Source of the DNA: Alphaproteobacteria bacterium
GTDB lineage: Bacteria > Pseudomonadota > Alphaproteobacteria > Bin95
Assembly: GCA_022826185.1 (NCBI GenBank)
Contig: JAJDVH010000033.1
Location: 1-42,731 of the forward strand
DNA: 42,731 nucleotides
Reading direction: 5' to 3'
Shown piece after piece: positions 26,695-34,918 of the stretch (positions are counted from its first letter, which is position 1; each line of letters begins with the position of its first letter). A program made the translations under genes and the position numbers. Under the pieces are notes generated by a model, which saw only the letters and a program-made list of their open reading frames with translations, ran no database searches and had not been told where the DNA came from.

Positions 26695-27612
26695 ATGGCC
26701 GCTATCCCGGCGATCCGGCTTCATCGCGCCAGGCTGAAGCGCCAACTGCGCATCTGGCGGTTCGCGGCGCTGATTGCTGCGGCGGCGGCGCTGGCTGTGT
26801 TGCTGTATCGCGTCGCAGGCCCCGTCGCCGTCGGCGAAGACCATGTGGCGCGCGTCCATGTGGAAGGGTTCATCCGCGACGACGGCGCGCTGCGGCGGCG
26901 GATTGAAGAAATCGCCGCGGACGACCGGGCGAAGGCGCTTCTGGTCTTCATCGACAGTTCCGGAGGAACCGCAGCCGGGGCTGAGGCTCTCTATGCGGCG
27001 TTGAGGAAAGTCGGCGCCGCAAAACCGGTCGTGGCCATCATGGGCGCAACGGCCGCGTCGGGGGCCTATCTGGTCGCTATCGGCGCAGACCGCATCTTCG
27101 CGCGCAATGCGACTCTGACGGGCTCCATAGGCGTCATTCTCCAGGCGCCGCAGGTCGCCGGGTTGCTCGAAACGCTCGGCATCGGCGTGGATGTCGTGCG
27201 CAGCGGGCCGCTGAAGACGGTGCCCAACCCCGTCGAACGGCTGACGCCGGCCGGCCGTGCCGCCGCCCAGGCGCTTGTGGATGAGATATTCGCCATGTTC
27301 GTCGACATGGTGGCCGAGCGCCGCCCGCTCAGCCGCGGGGAGGTGCTTGCTCTGGCGGACGGGCGCGTCTTCACGGGGCGGTCGGCCGTCGGGAACGGTC
27401 TCGTGGACGCCATCGGAGGAGAGGCTGCGGCGCGAGACTGGCTGGCGGAGGAACACGGCGTCGGGCGCGGCCTCGCCGCAATCGACCGGGACCCGGAACG
27501 CGATGCGGGCTGGCTGGAGCGGATTGCCGGTCGTCTATTCGGGAAAAGTACAGTTACGCAAGGTCTTTTGCTTGACGGGCTGATAGCTGTTTGGCATCCT
27601 GCGTTCCGTTAG
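26695..27612 (+). CDS. sppA: Signal peptide peptidase SppA (S49 family)
   Basis: The 305-residue protein has an N-terminal membrane helix at about residues 24-40 (AALIAAAAALAVLLYRVAG) and an S49 serine-protease domain that cleaves leftover signal peptides in the inner membrane. The catalytic Ser is S122 in ATAASGAYLVA, and K174 (GPLKTVPNPV) fits the general-base Lys of the SppA dyad. The length is that of the short, single-domain SppA. It lies in the conserved rpsA-sppA-ihfB run, 18 bp after rpsA. Confidence 0.93.
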   Translation: MAAIPAIRLHRARLKRQLRIWRFAALIAAAAALAVLLYRVAGPVAVGEDHVARVHVEGFIRDDGALRRRIEEIAADDRAKALLVFIDSSGGTAAGAEALYAALRKVGAAKPVVAIMGATAASGAYLVAIGADRIFARNATLTGSIGVILQAPQVAGLLETLGIGVDVVRSGPLKTVPNPVERLTPAGRAAAQALVDEIFAMFVDMVAERRPLSRGEVLALADGRVFTGRSAVGNGLVDAIGGEAAARDWLAEEHGVGRGLAAIDRDPERDAGWLERIAGRLFGKSTVTQGLLLDGLIAVWHPAFR

Positions 27613-27638
27613 TATTTGCTGGCGATGAGGGTTTGTAA

Positions 27639-27926
27639 ATGACACGTTCGGAACTCATCAGACGGATAGCGGAACGAAATCCCGAATTAGCATATAACGA
27701 TGCGGTGAAATTAGTCGTGACCTTTTTTGAAGAAATTTCCGGTGCATTATCGCGGGGAGACCGCGTCGAACTGCGGGGGTTCGGGGCATTTTGGACCAAG
27801 GAGAGACACTCGCGCATCGGACGCAACCCTGCAACCGGCGCCCCGGTGAGCGTGGACACGAAACAACTGCCGGCTTTCAAAGCCGGGAAGCGGCTGCGTG
27901 AACGGCTGAACCGGGATTCGGAGTAA
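27639..27926 (+). CDS. ihfB: Integration host factor subunit beta
   Basis: The 95-residue DNA-bending protein has the HU/IHF fold: basic helical body, then the beta-arm ending in the intercalating RNPATG (62-67). IHF-beta-type residues are seen in [10 protein letters not shown] and SRIGRNP. With IhfA it shapes nucleoid DNA, promoters and integration sites. The ATG follows GATGAGGG with a 7-8 bp gap. The gene is clearly less GC-rich than its neighbours, which is often seen for IHF genes. Confidence 0.96.
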   Translation: MTRSELIRRIAERNPELAYNDAVKLVVTFFEEISGALSRGDRVELRGFGAFWTKERHSRIGRNPATGAPVSVDTKQLPAFKAGKRLRERLNRDSE

Positions 27927-27939
27927 AGGCTGGCCTGTC

Positions 27940-28248
27940 GTGGCGTTTATCCGGGCAGCTTGCATTCTGGCGATTGCATTGGTCGCCGCCCTCTTTGCTG
28001 TCGAGAACATGCACGAAGTTGCCATCGGTATTTTCCCGGTTGGATCGACCGTAACGCTGCCGGTTTACCTGATCGTGTTGGGCCCGCTTGCGGCCGGCCT
28101 GATTGCGGGCTGGATGTTTGCCAGAATAGCGGGCGGCAGGGCGCGCAGCCGCCGCCTTCGCCGGGAGGCGATGCGGACAGGAGGCCGCAAGCAGGCGCCG
28201 TCCGCGCGAGAGACCGGAAAGAGCGCGGTGCTGCCCGCCGCTTCCTGA
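27940..28248 (+). CDS. lapA: LapA-domain small membrane protein
   Basis: The 102-residue protein has two membrane helices (about 5-21, and 40-62 PVYLIVLGPLAAGLIAGWMF) and a basic cytosolic tail, the layout of the LapA (YciS) domain family. In Enterobacteria LapA assists LPS export regulation; in alphaproteobacteria this gene sits between ihfB and trpF as it does here. Start GTG 27940 is 13 bp after ihfB. The stop overlaps the trpF ATG by 1 base (TGATG). Confidence 0.8.
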   Translation: MAFIRAACILAIALVAALFAVENMHEVAIGIFPVGSTVTLPVYLIVLGPLAAGLIAGWMFARIAGGRARSRRLRREAMRTGGRKQAPSARETGKSAVLPAAS

Positions 28249-28889
28249 TGCCTGTCCGGGTCAAGATTTGCGGAATCCGGGACCGGGAGGTGCTGGAAAG
28301 CGCCGTGGAAGGCGGCGCGGCGGCGGTCGGCTTCGCCTTCGTCTCCGGAAGCCCGCGGGAAATATCGCCGGATGCCGCGGCCCTGCTCTCGTCCGCTGTT
28401 CCGTCCGGCATGCTCAAGGTCGGGCTGTTCGTGGATGCCGACGACGAGGCCATCGGTCGGGCGGCGGAGGCGTCCGGGCTCGACGTGCTGCAGCTGCACG
28501 GCCGGGAAACGCCCGAGCGGGTCGCCGAGCTTCGCACCAGGTTCGGGCGCAAGGTATGGAAGGCCGTGCCTGTCGCGGGGCAGGCGGATGTCCAGGCTTC
28601 CTTCGCTTTCGAGGGCGCCGCGGACTGCCTTCTGTTCGACGCGCGCCCTCCCAGGGGTGCACGGCTTCCGGGCGGCAACGCGCGGGCCTTCGACTGGTCC
28701 TTGCTGGCCGCTCCCCTGCCGGACCTGCCGTGGATGCTGTCCGGAGGCCTGACGGCCGGCAATGTGGAGGAGGCGGTGCGAATCTCCGGGGCGCGCATGA
28801 TCGATTTGTCGTCCGGCGTCGAACGGCGCCGCGGAGTCAAGGACCCGGCGCTGGTTCGGGCCTTTCTGGAGAAGGCGGCAACGCTTTGA
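28248..28889 (+). CDS. trpF: Phosphoribosylanthranilate isomerase
   Basis: The 213-residue TIM barrel carries out the Amadori rearrangement of PRA to CdRP in tryptophan synthesis. The catalytic Cys is C8 (KICGI, 6-10) and the acid Asp is D131 (LLFDARPP); QLHG (82-85) and the C-terminal phosphate loop [13 protein letters not shown] are in place. The ATG at 28248 is coupled to lapA (1-base overlap), and trpB follows after 58 bp. In this operon trpF is separated from the rest of the Trp genes (trpE, trpG, trpD, trpC), which are not in the window. Confidence 0.94.
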   Translation: MPVRVKICGIRDREVLESAVEGGAAAVGFAFVSGSPREISPDAAALLSSAVPSGMLKVGLFVDADDEAIGRAAEASGLDVLQLHGRETPERVAELRTRFGRKVWKAVPVAGQADVQASFAFEGAADCLLFDARPPRGARLPGGNARAFDWSLLAAPLPDLPWMLSGGLTAGNVEEAVRISGARMIDLSSGVERRRGVKDPALVRAFLEKAATL

Positions 28890-28947
28890 TTTCGCGGCCG
28901 GCGCGCGTATGGTCCGGCGCGATTGCGCGACCCGGGGAACGAACGCG

Positions 28948-30168
28948 ATGAGTCCCGACACCGCCGCCAACAGCTACCGCCTGGGACCGGACGAACGGGG
29001 CCATTTCGGCCTTTATGGCGGCCGCTATGTGGCCGAGACGCTGATGCCGCTCATCCGGGAGGTCGGCGCCGCCTATGAGGAGGCGAAGAACGATCCGGCG
29101 TTCCACGAGGAGATGGGCCGGTTCCACAAGCACTATACCGGCCGACCGAGCCCGCTCTATTTCGCCGAGCGGCTGACCGCGCATCTGGGCGGCGCGAAGA
29201 TCTACTTCAAGCGCGACGAGCTGAACCACACCGGCTCGCACAAGATCAACAATTGCCTCGGCCAGATCCTGCTCGCCCGGCGCATGGGCAAGACCCGGAT
29301 CATCGCGGAGACCGGGGCGGGGCAGCACGGCGTGGCGGCGGCGACGGTCTGCGCCCGGTTCGACCTGCCCTGCACGGTCTATATGGGGTCCGTCGATATC
29401 GACCGGCAGGCGCCCAACGTCTTCCGCATGCGCCTGCTCGGCGCGGAGGTGAGAGCGGTCGAGAGCGGCTCGCGCACCCTCAAGGACGCCCTCAACGAGG
29501 CGCTCCGCGACTGGGTCGCCAATGTCCACGACACCTTCTACATCATCGGCACGGCCGCCGGGCCGGCGCCCTATCCGGAGATGGTGCGGGACTTCCAGTG
29601 CGTCATCGGCGACGAGGCGCGCTCGCAGATCGCGGAGGCCGAGGGCCGGCTGCCGGACACAGTGGTCGCCTGCATCGGCGGCGGGTCGAACGCCATTGGC
29701 CTGTTCCACCCCTTCCTCGACGACCCGGATGTCCGCATTGTCGGGGTGGAAGCGGCGGGGCACGGTCTGGAGAGCGGCGAGCATGCGGCTTCCCTCACCG
29801 GCGGCTCGCCGGGCGTTCTGCATGGCAACCGCACCTATCTGCTCCAGAACGACGACGGCCAGATTACGGACGCGCATTCGATCTCGGCCGGCCTCGACTA
29901 CCCCGGAATCGGGCCGGAGCACGCCTGGCTCAAGGATGCAGGGCGCGCGGAATACATGTCGGCGACGGACGCGGAAGCGCTGGAGGCCTTCCAGCTTTGC
30001 GCCCGTCTGGAAGGCATCATCCCCGCGCTCGAACCGGCGCACGCGCTCGCCTGGGTGATCCGCACGGCGCCCGACCTTCCCCGGGACCATATCCTGGTGA
30101 TGAACATGTGCGGTCGCGGCGACAAGGATGTCTTCAGCGTCGGCGAAGCGCTGGGAATCGAGCTGTGA
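28948..30168 (+). CDS. trpB: Tryptophan synthase beta subunit
   Basis: The 406-residue PLP enzyme joins indole and serine to make tryptophan. The Schiff-base Lys is K99 in HTGSHKINN, the phosphate of PLP is bound by GGGSNA (244-249), and ETGAGQHG marks the active-site loop. The N-terminus [17 protein letters not shown] is that of TrpB1, which works with TrpA. ATG 28948 is 14 bp after ggggaac. Stop overlaps the trpA start (GTGA, 30165-30168). Confidence 0.96.
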   Translation: MSPDTAANSYRLGPDERGHFGLYGGRYVAETLMPLIREVGAAYEEAKNDPAFHEEMGRFHKHYTGRPSPLYFAERLTAHLGGAKIYFKRDELNHTGSHKINNCLGQILLARRMGKTRIIAETGAGQHGVAAATVCARFDLPCTVYMGSVDIDRQAPNVFRMRLLGAEVRAVESGSRTLKDALNEALRDWVANVHDTFYIIGTAAGPAPYPEMVRDFQCVIGDEARSQIAEAEGRLPDTVVACIGGGSNAIGLFHPFLDDPDVRIVGVEAAGHGLESGEHAASLTGGSPGVLHGNRTYLLQNDDGQITDAHSISAGLDYPGIGPEHAWLKDAGRAEYMSATDAEALEAFQLCARLEGIIPALEPAHALAWVIRTAPDLPRDHILVMNMCGRGDKDVFSVGEALGIEL

Positions 30169-30968
30169 GCCGGATTGCGGCGCGCTTCGAGGCCCTGCGG
30201 AAGGCGGACCGCGCGGCCTTTATGCCCTTTGTCAGCGGCGGCGACCCGGATTTCGACACCAGCCTCGCCATTCTGCGAGGCTTGGCGAAGGCGGGGGCGG
30301 ACCTGTTTGAGATCGGCATTTCGTTCACCGACCCGATGGCGGACGGGCCGACGGTCCAGGCGGGCGGCGCGCGGGCTCTGGCAGCGGGCATGACAACGAA
30401 GCGCGTCCTCGACCTCGTGCGGGCCTTCCGGTCGGAGGACGACGAGATGCCCATTGTCCTCATGGGCTATTTCAACCCGATCTACCGCTATGGCGCGGAG
30501 CGTTTCGCCGTGGATGCGAAGGCCGCGGGCGTGGACGGGCTGATTACGGTCGATCTGCCGCCCGAGGAGGAGGACGAACTGCGCGGCCCGGTGGAGCGCG
30601 CCGGCCTCGACATCGTCCGCCTTGTCGCGCCGACCACGGACGAGGAGCGCCTCCCGTTCGTCCTCGAGCGCGCGAGCGGCTTCGTCTATTACGTCTCGAT
30701 CGCCGGCATCACGGGGACGCGCTCGCCGACCATGGCAGATGTGCAATTCGCCGTCGACCGCCTGCGCCGCTTCACCGATCTGCCGGTCGCGGTCGGATTC
30801 GGAATCAACACGGCCGAGCAGGCAAGCGCCGTGGCCCGCATCGCCGACGGGGCGGTCGTCGGGTCGGCGCTCGTCCGCGAGATAGGCGCGGGCGGCCCGG
30901 ACATGCTGGACCGGGTGAACGGACTGGCCCGGGAGCTTGCCGGCGGCGTTGCGGGAGCGCGCACATGA
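30165..30968 (+). CDS. trpA: Tryptophan synthase alpha subunit
   Basis: The 267-residue TIM barrel splits indole-3-glycerol phosphate to indole and G3P and hands indole to TrpB. Catalytic residues are E49 (FEIGI) and D60 (DPMADGP); the phosphate-binding loop GFGI(N) is at about residue 210. The usual GIPFSDP reads GISFTDP here, a small change beside the catalytic Asp loop. GTG 30165 overlaps trpB; the stop overlaps accD (ATGA). A trpFBA-accD-folC run is conserved in many alphaproteobacteria and ties Trp, fatty-acid and folate synthesis in one transcript. Confidence 0.95.
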   Translation: MSRIAARFEALRKADRAAFMPFVSGGDPDFDTSLAILRGLAKAGADLFEIGISFTDPMADGPTVQAGGARALAAGMTTKRVLDLVRAFRSEDDEMPIVLMGYFNPIYRYGAERFAVDAKAAGVDGLITVDLPPEEEDELRGPVERAGLDIVRLVAPTTDEERLPFVLERASGFVYYVSIAGITGTRSPTMADVQFAVDRLRRFTDLPVAVGFGINTAEQASAVARIADGAVVGSALVREIGAGGPDMLDRVNGLARELAGGVAGART

Positions 30969-31924
30969 ACTGGCTGACCGAATTCGTCCGGCCCCGGCTG
31001 CGCAGCCTTGTGCGCAAGACGGACGTGCCGGAGAACCTCTGGCTGCAATGCGACAATTGCGGCCAGATGATCTTCCATCGCGAGCTGCACGAGCGAATCA
31101 ATGTCTGCCCGCATTGCGACCATCACATGCGCCTCGATGCGGCGGCCCGCCTGGGCATGCTGTTCGACCACGGCATCTACGAGACCATCGAGCTGCCGGA
31201 CGCGCCCGTCGATCCGCTCAAATTCCGCGACCGGCGGCGTTATACCGACCGGCTGAGGGACGCCCAGGCACAGTTGCAGACAAAGGACGCCATGCGCGTG
31301 GCGCACGGCACCATCGACGACCAGCCCGCCGTGGCGGCGCTGCTCGATTTCGCTTTCATGGGCGGTTCCATGGGGATTGCCGTCGGGGAGGCGTTCCTGG
31401 CCGCGGCGCGGCTGGCGGTCGTGCAGCGGGCCGCGCTGATCGCGGTGACGGCGTCGGGCGGCGCCCGGATGCAGGAGGGCATCCTGTCGCTGATGCAGAT
31501 GCCGCGCACGACCATTGCGGTTTCCGAGGTCAAGGAAGCGGGTCTGCCCTATATCGTGCTGCTGACGGACCCGACGACGGGCGGCGTCTCGGCCTCCTTC
31601 GCCATGCTGGGCGATGTCGCCATTGCGGAGCCGGGCGCGGCCATCGGCTTTGCCGGGCAGCGCGTCATCCAGCAGACGATTCGGGAAACCCTGCCGGAGA
31701 ACTTCCAGCGCGCGGAATATCTTCACGACCACGGCATCATCGACATGGTGGTGCATCGGCGCGAGCTGCGCGACACGCTCGGCCGGCTGCTTTCCATGCT
31801 CATGCAGCCGAAGCCCCCGCCGGCCGAGTTGGATGGCGCGGCCCTGCTGCCCGATCCGGAGATTGTCGAAGCGGCGGCGGCGAACGATGCCGGCAGGACC
31901 GGCCCGGAGCAGATCGAGGGTTGA
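30965..31924 (+). CDS. accD: Acetyl-CoA carboxylase carboxyltransferase beta subunit
   Basis: The 319-residue subunit forms the carboxyltransferase half-site with AccA, moving CO2 from biotin to acetyl-CoA to make malonyl-CoA. It opens with the family's four-Cys zinc ribbon (C29, C32, C48, C51), then the crotonase-fold core with TASGGARMQEG and TTGGVSASFA, which form the acyl-CoA oxyanion hole. The stop overlaps the folC start (TTGA). Confidence 0.96.
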   Translation: MNWLTEFVRPRLRSLVRKTDVPENLWLQCDNCGQMIFHRELHERINVCPHCDHHMRLDAAARLGMLFDHGIYETIELPDAPVDPLKFRDRRRYTDRLRDAQAQLQTKDAMRVAHGTIDDQPAVAALLDFAFMGGSMGIAVGEAFLAAARLAVVQRAALIAVTASGGARMQEGILSLMQMPRTTIAVSEVKEAGLPYIVLLTDPTTGGVSASFAMLGDVAIAEPGAAIGFAGQRVIQQTIRETLPENFQRAEYLHDHGIIDMVVHRRELRDTLGRLLSMLMQPKPPPAELDGAALLPDPEIVEAAAANDAGRTGPEQIEG

Positions 31925-33138
31925 CCGCGCTCGACCCGGTGCTGGCGCGGCTGACGGCGCTGCATCCCAAGCTGATCGACCTCAAGCTTGACCGGGTATT
32001 GCGGCTTCTGGAGCGGCTGGGGAACCCGGAGCGCCGCCTGCCGCCCGTCATCCATGTCGCCGGCACCAACGGCAAGGGTTCGACCGTCGCCTTCATGCGC
32101 GCGATGCTGGAGGCGGCGGGGCGGCGCGTGCATGCCTATACCTCGCCGCACCTCGTGCGGTTCAACGAGCGCATCACCGTGGCCGGCGAGACGCTCCCGG
32201 ACGGTGAGCTTCTGGCGCTGCTAGAGGAGTGCGAGCGGGCGAACGAAGGCCGTCCGATCACCTTCTTCGAGATCACCACGGCGGCGGCGTTCCTCGCCTT
32301 CTCCCGCGCGCCTGCGGATGTCCTGCTGCTGGAAGTCGGGCTCGGAGGCCGTCTCGATACCACCAACGTCGTCGAGCGCCCGGCGGTGACGGCGATAACC
32401 CCGGTCGCCCGCGACCACACGCAGTTCCTCGGCGAGACGCTGGCGGAAATCGCCGGCGAGAAGGCGGGCATCGTCAAGCCCGGCGTGCCGCTGGTGCTCG
32501 CCCCTCAGGAGGAGGAGGCGAGGGCGGTCATCCTGGCGAAGGCGGCGGAGGCGGGTGCGCCCGTCCATGACGACTGGCGGGTGTCGGAGGGCGTGTACCA
32601 CGGACGCGGGATGACGCTCGCCCTGCCGAAGCTCGGTCTCGCCGGCGCCCACCAGGCGGGCAATGCAGGCCTGGCGCTTGCCTGCCTCGAAGGCTTCGAT
32701 CTCCCGGAGGCGGCGCTGGTTCGTGGCCTTGAAAGCGCAAGCTGGCCGGCGCGGCTGCAGCGGCTTTCCGAAGCGCCTGAAATCTGGCTCGACGGCGGCC
32801 ATAACCCGGCGGCGGGGCGGGTGCTGGCGGACTGGCTGTCCGGGCGGCCGGAGCGCTTCGACCTCGTCGTCGGCATGCTGGACACCAAGGACCGCGACCG
32901 TTTCCTGGCCGCACTGGCGCCGCATGTCGAGCGGACGGTGGCAGTGCCCGTGCCCGGCAGCGCGGCTTCCGTGCCCGCCGAAGCGTTGGCCGCGACAGCG
33001 CGCGCCGCCGGCATGGACGCCTCGGCCGCGCCGGATGTGGAAACCGCCCTCGAACGCCTCGGCCCCGCCCGCCCGGTGCTGATCGCCGGCTCGCTCTACC
33101 TCGCCGGCGCCGTGCTCAGCGGTCTCAGGGAACAATAG
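31921..33138 (+). CDS. folC: Folylpolyglutamate synthase/dihydrofolate synthase
   Basis: The 405-residue Mur-ligase-fold enzyme adds glutamates to folate with ATP and usually also joins dihydropteroate and glutamate. The P-loop GTNGKGS is at 48-54; YTSPHLVRFNERI and the metal-binding GLGGRLDTTN stretch follow; DGGHNPA is the C-terminal family motif. TTG 31921 is the only start that keeps the family N-terminus and it overlaps accD by 4 bases. It is the last gene of the long rpsA-folC region; a repeat element fills the gap downstream. Confidence 0.95.
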   Translation: MTALDPVLARLTALHPKLIDLKLDRVLRLLERLGNPERRLPPVIHVAGTNGKGSTVAFMRAMLEAAGRRVHAYTSPHLVRFNERITVAGETLPDGELLALLEECERANEGRPITFFEITTAAAFLAFSRAPADVLLLEVGLGGRLDTTNVVERPAVTAITPVARDHTQFLGETLAEIAGEKAGIVKPGVPLVLAPQEEEARAVILAKAAEAGAPVHDDWRVSEGVYHGRGMTLALPKLGLAGAHQAGNAGLALACLEGFDLPEAALVRGLESASWPARLQRLSEAPEIWLDGGHNPAAGRVLADWLSGRPERFDLVVGMLDTKDRDRFLAALAPHVERTVAVPVPGSAASVPAEALAATARAAGMDASAAPDVETALERLGPARPVLIAGSLYLAGAVLSGLREQ

Positions 33139-33201
33139 GGATTTATACCAACGACCGCCGGTGCAATGCCCTGCATTTTCATTTTTTGTTCCCGGAGGGA
33201 C

Positions 33202-33228
33202 TTGACATTTGGCGGTATGGTGTATGAT
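33202..33228 (+). promoter_or_regulatory. Conserved TTGACA promoter of repeat element
   Basis: Consensus -35 TTGACA and a near-consensus -10 TATGAT (TAGAAT in copy 1) with a short 15-bp spacer. The same 27 bp are kept in both copies. The spacing is below the sigma70 optimum, so it may be weak or need an activator. Confidence 0.5.
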
Positions 33229-33312
33229 GAAAGTAGAGAGAGGCGGCTCCCGGGGCCGCCTTTCGGGGTTTCTGCAGAAAGCGACCGGCTGGGGGCCGAA
33301 AAAGCCCCCGGC

Positions 33313-33465
33313 GTGAGCAAGCGCGAGAGGTGCGTGCGCCGTCTCGCGCGCGCAATCAGGTGCGCGAACCGCGCCGGCGCCGACACCCGCCCGCGCCCGC
33401 ACGCGAAACGCGCGCAAAACAGGGACGCTCCGTCCCGCCCTTTGCCTGAAAGGAGGCACGCATGA
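33313..33465 (+). CDS. Small Arg-rich ORF of repeat element, copy 2
   Basis: A possible 50-residue basic protein from GTG 33313, whose first 29 residues are identical to those of copy 1 (SKRERCVRRLARAIRCANRA and on). It then loses four codons and later one codon relative to copy 1, keeping frame, and ends RRHA. The stop overlaps the next ATG (ATGA). No clear ribosome-binding site precedes GTG. It is not a family I recognise. Confidence 0.35.
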   Translation: MSKRERCVRRLARAIRCANRAGADTRPRPHAKRAQNRDAPSRPLPERRHA

Positions 33466-33566
33466 CCGAAACCGATCCCGCCGCCGAAACCCTCGCCGCA
33501 GCTCGGCGGAAACGGCCCCGCATGACAAAACATGACATTTCCGGCAGCGCGCATGACAGAACATGA
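33462..33566 (+). CDS. Tiny downstream ORF of repeat element, copy 2
   Basis: A possible 34-residue protein (begins MTETDPAAETLAAARRKRPR) whose ATG sits 5 bases after a near-perfect ribosome-binding site, aaaggagg, the best in the element. It reads through the first three CATGACA heptamers (33521, 33531, 33552) and stops inside the fourth. Copy 1 has an extra C and reads a different frame, so this version could be the intact one. Confidence 0.35.
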   Translation: MTETDPAAETLAAARRKRPRMTKHDISGSAHDRT

Positions 33567-33578
33567 CATTCCATGACA
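33521..33578. repeat. Five phased CATGACA heptamers, copy 2
   Basis: CATGACA starts at 33521, 33531, 33552, 33562 and 33572 (spacings 10, 21, 10, 10 bp). All five are exact and in the same direction. The array matches copy 1 in spacing. Confidence 0.7.
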
Positions 33579-33803
33579 CTTCGCGGAGGGTCTCTCGATA
33601 TGCGGCTGGCGCCGCTACGCGGGATGACGGACTTGTCCGCCCCGCCGCTATCCCGGCCCTAGCGGAGTGCGCCGCAGGCGGGTCGACGGGCATATCCTGC
33701 GCAAACCGGGGCGAGATGTGCGCCTGCGGCAGGGCTGAGGGCCGGTGCGGCCTGCTTGCCGGGGAATCGGTCCGGGCGCTAGTCTCCGGAGCGCCAAGGA
33801 GCC

Positions 33804-34892
33804 ATGCCGCCGATGACCGCCCCAACGACCGCCGAGCCAGCCGTCACCACCACCGCCAGCGCCGCCCCGGTGCTGGAGCAACACCGCTTTCCCGAGGACC
33901 GGCTCGCCGGCTTCATGGCGAGCGAGGTGCCCGGCTTCGCGCCGCCGCTCCGGGTCTCGCAGTTCCGGGGCGGCATGTCGAACCCGACCTTCCTGCTGGA
34001 GGACGGCGGGGGCCGGCGCTATGTCATGCGCAAGAAGCCGCCCGGCAAGCTGCTGCCCTCGGCCCATGCGGTGGACCGCGAGTTCCGGGTGATTTCGGCG
34101 CTCGCGGAGACGGAGGTGCCGGTGGCGCGCGCCTGGGCGCTCTGCGAGGACGAGGAGGTGATCGGCCGCGCCTTCTACATCATGGAGCATGTCGAGGGCC
34201 GGGTGGCGCGCAACCTCATGCTGCCGGACATGGCCCCGGCCGAGCGCGCCGCCGCCTATGACGCCATGAACGCCGCGCTCGCCGCGCTCCACAATGTCGA
34301 TTTCCGCGCCGTCGGGCTGGAGGGCTACGGGCGCGAGGGCGGCTACATGGCCCGGCAGGTGCGCCGCTGGGGCGGCCAGTACGAAATGAGCAAGACCGAC
34401 GAGATCCCGGAGATGGACAATCTCGCCGCCTGGCTCGGCGAGAACATGCCGGCCGACGACGAGACGACGGTGGTCCACGGCGACTACCGGCTGGAGAACA
34501 TGATCCTCCACCCGGCGGAGCCGCGCGTGCTGGCGGTGGTGGACTGGGAGCTCGGCACGCTCGGCAACCCGCTCTCCGACCTCGCCTACAACTGCCTGCC
34601 CTACCACTCGGGCGACGACGTGCGCGGCTTCCTCGGCGACATGGACCATGCGGAGACCGGCATCCCGTCCGAGGAGGACTATGTCACCGCCTATTGCCAG
34701 CGCACGGGCCGCGGCGGCATCCCCGACTGGCCGTTCTACCTCGCCTTCTCCCTCTTCCGCCTCGCCGCCATCAGTCAGGGCGTCTACAAGCGCGGCCTGG
34801 ACGGCAACGCCAGCTCCCCCGACGCCGTCCAACGCGGCGCCAAGGCCCGGCAGCTCGCGGAGACCGGCTGGGCGATTGCGCGGCGGGGGTGA
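33804..34892 (+). CDS. APH-like phosphotransferase family protein (ACAD10/11-type)
   Basis: The 362-residue protein has the aminoglycoside-phosphotransferase kinase fold: an N-lobe with RGGMSNPTFLLEDGG (nucleotide side), the catalytic HGDYRLEN (225-232, Asp base) and the metal-binding DWE (247-249, in VVDWELGTLGNPLSDLAY). This version, with TLGNPLSDLAY, is the group linked to acyl-CoA metabolism, where the human ACAD10/11 kinase domain phosphorylates hydroxyacyl-CoA. So it more likely acts on a 4-hydroxyacyl-CoA or similar compound than on antibiotics. ATG 33804 and 33813 are both possible; AAGGAG lies 2 and 11 bp upstream. Confidence 0.88.
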   Translation: MPPMTAPTTAEPAVTTTASAAPVLEQHRFPEDRLAGFMASEVPGFAPPLRVSQFRGGMSNPTFLLEDGGGRRYVMRKKPPGKLLPSAHAVDREFRVISALAETEVPVARAWALCEDEEVIGRAFYIMEHVEGRVARNLMLPDMAPAERAAAYDAMNAALAALHNVDFRAVGLEGYGREGGYMARQVRRWGGQYEMSKTDEIPEMDNLAAWLGENMPADDETTVVHGDYRLENMILHPAEPRVLAVVDWELGTLGNPLSDLAYNCLPYHSGDDVRGFLGDMDHAETGIPSEEDYVTAYCQRTGRGGIPDWPFYLAFSLFRLAAISQGVYKRGLDGNASSPDAVQRGAKARQLAETGWAIARRG

Positions 34893-34918
34893 AGGCCACC
34901 TTTGTCGGAAACTCCAAT

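Larger units (their letters stand above)
33174..33579 (+). repeat. Copy 2 of 0.4-kb inverted element (promoter, hairpins, small ORFs, iterons)
   Basis: This 406-bp segment is the inverted partner of 14208-14652. It has TTGACA (33202-33207) with TATGAT 15 bp downstream (33223-33228), GGCGGC/GCCGCC (33242-33260), palindrome TTTCTGCAGAAA (33269-33280), the stem GGGGGC/GCCCCC (33291-33309), the Arg-rich ORF (33313-33465), the coupled ORF (33462-33566) and five CATGACA heptamers. It starts 35 bp after folC. The rest of the gap, 33580-33803, is GC-rich and shows no feature I can support. A tiny ORF at 33227-33316 (29 residues) also exists in both copies, but its ATG overlaps the -10 box. Confidence 0.8.

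Noticed and set aside
27560-27590. A TTGACG...CATCCT promoter for ihfB
   Set aside because: The -35 is fair but the -10 matches only half of the consensus, and it lies inside sppA coding sequence. Not strong enough to list as a feature.
33096-33569. A minus-strand frame in repeat copy 2 that also appears in copy 1 (14213 onward)
   Set aside because: The shared residues follow from nucleotide identity of the repeat; the frame starts inside the iterons and extends into folC without a ribosome-binding site. The opposite strand has the promoter.
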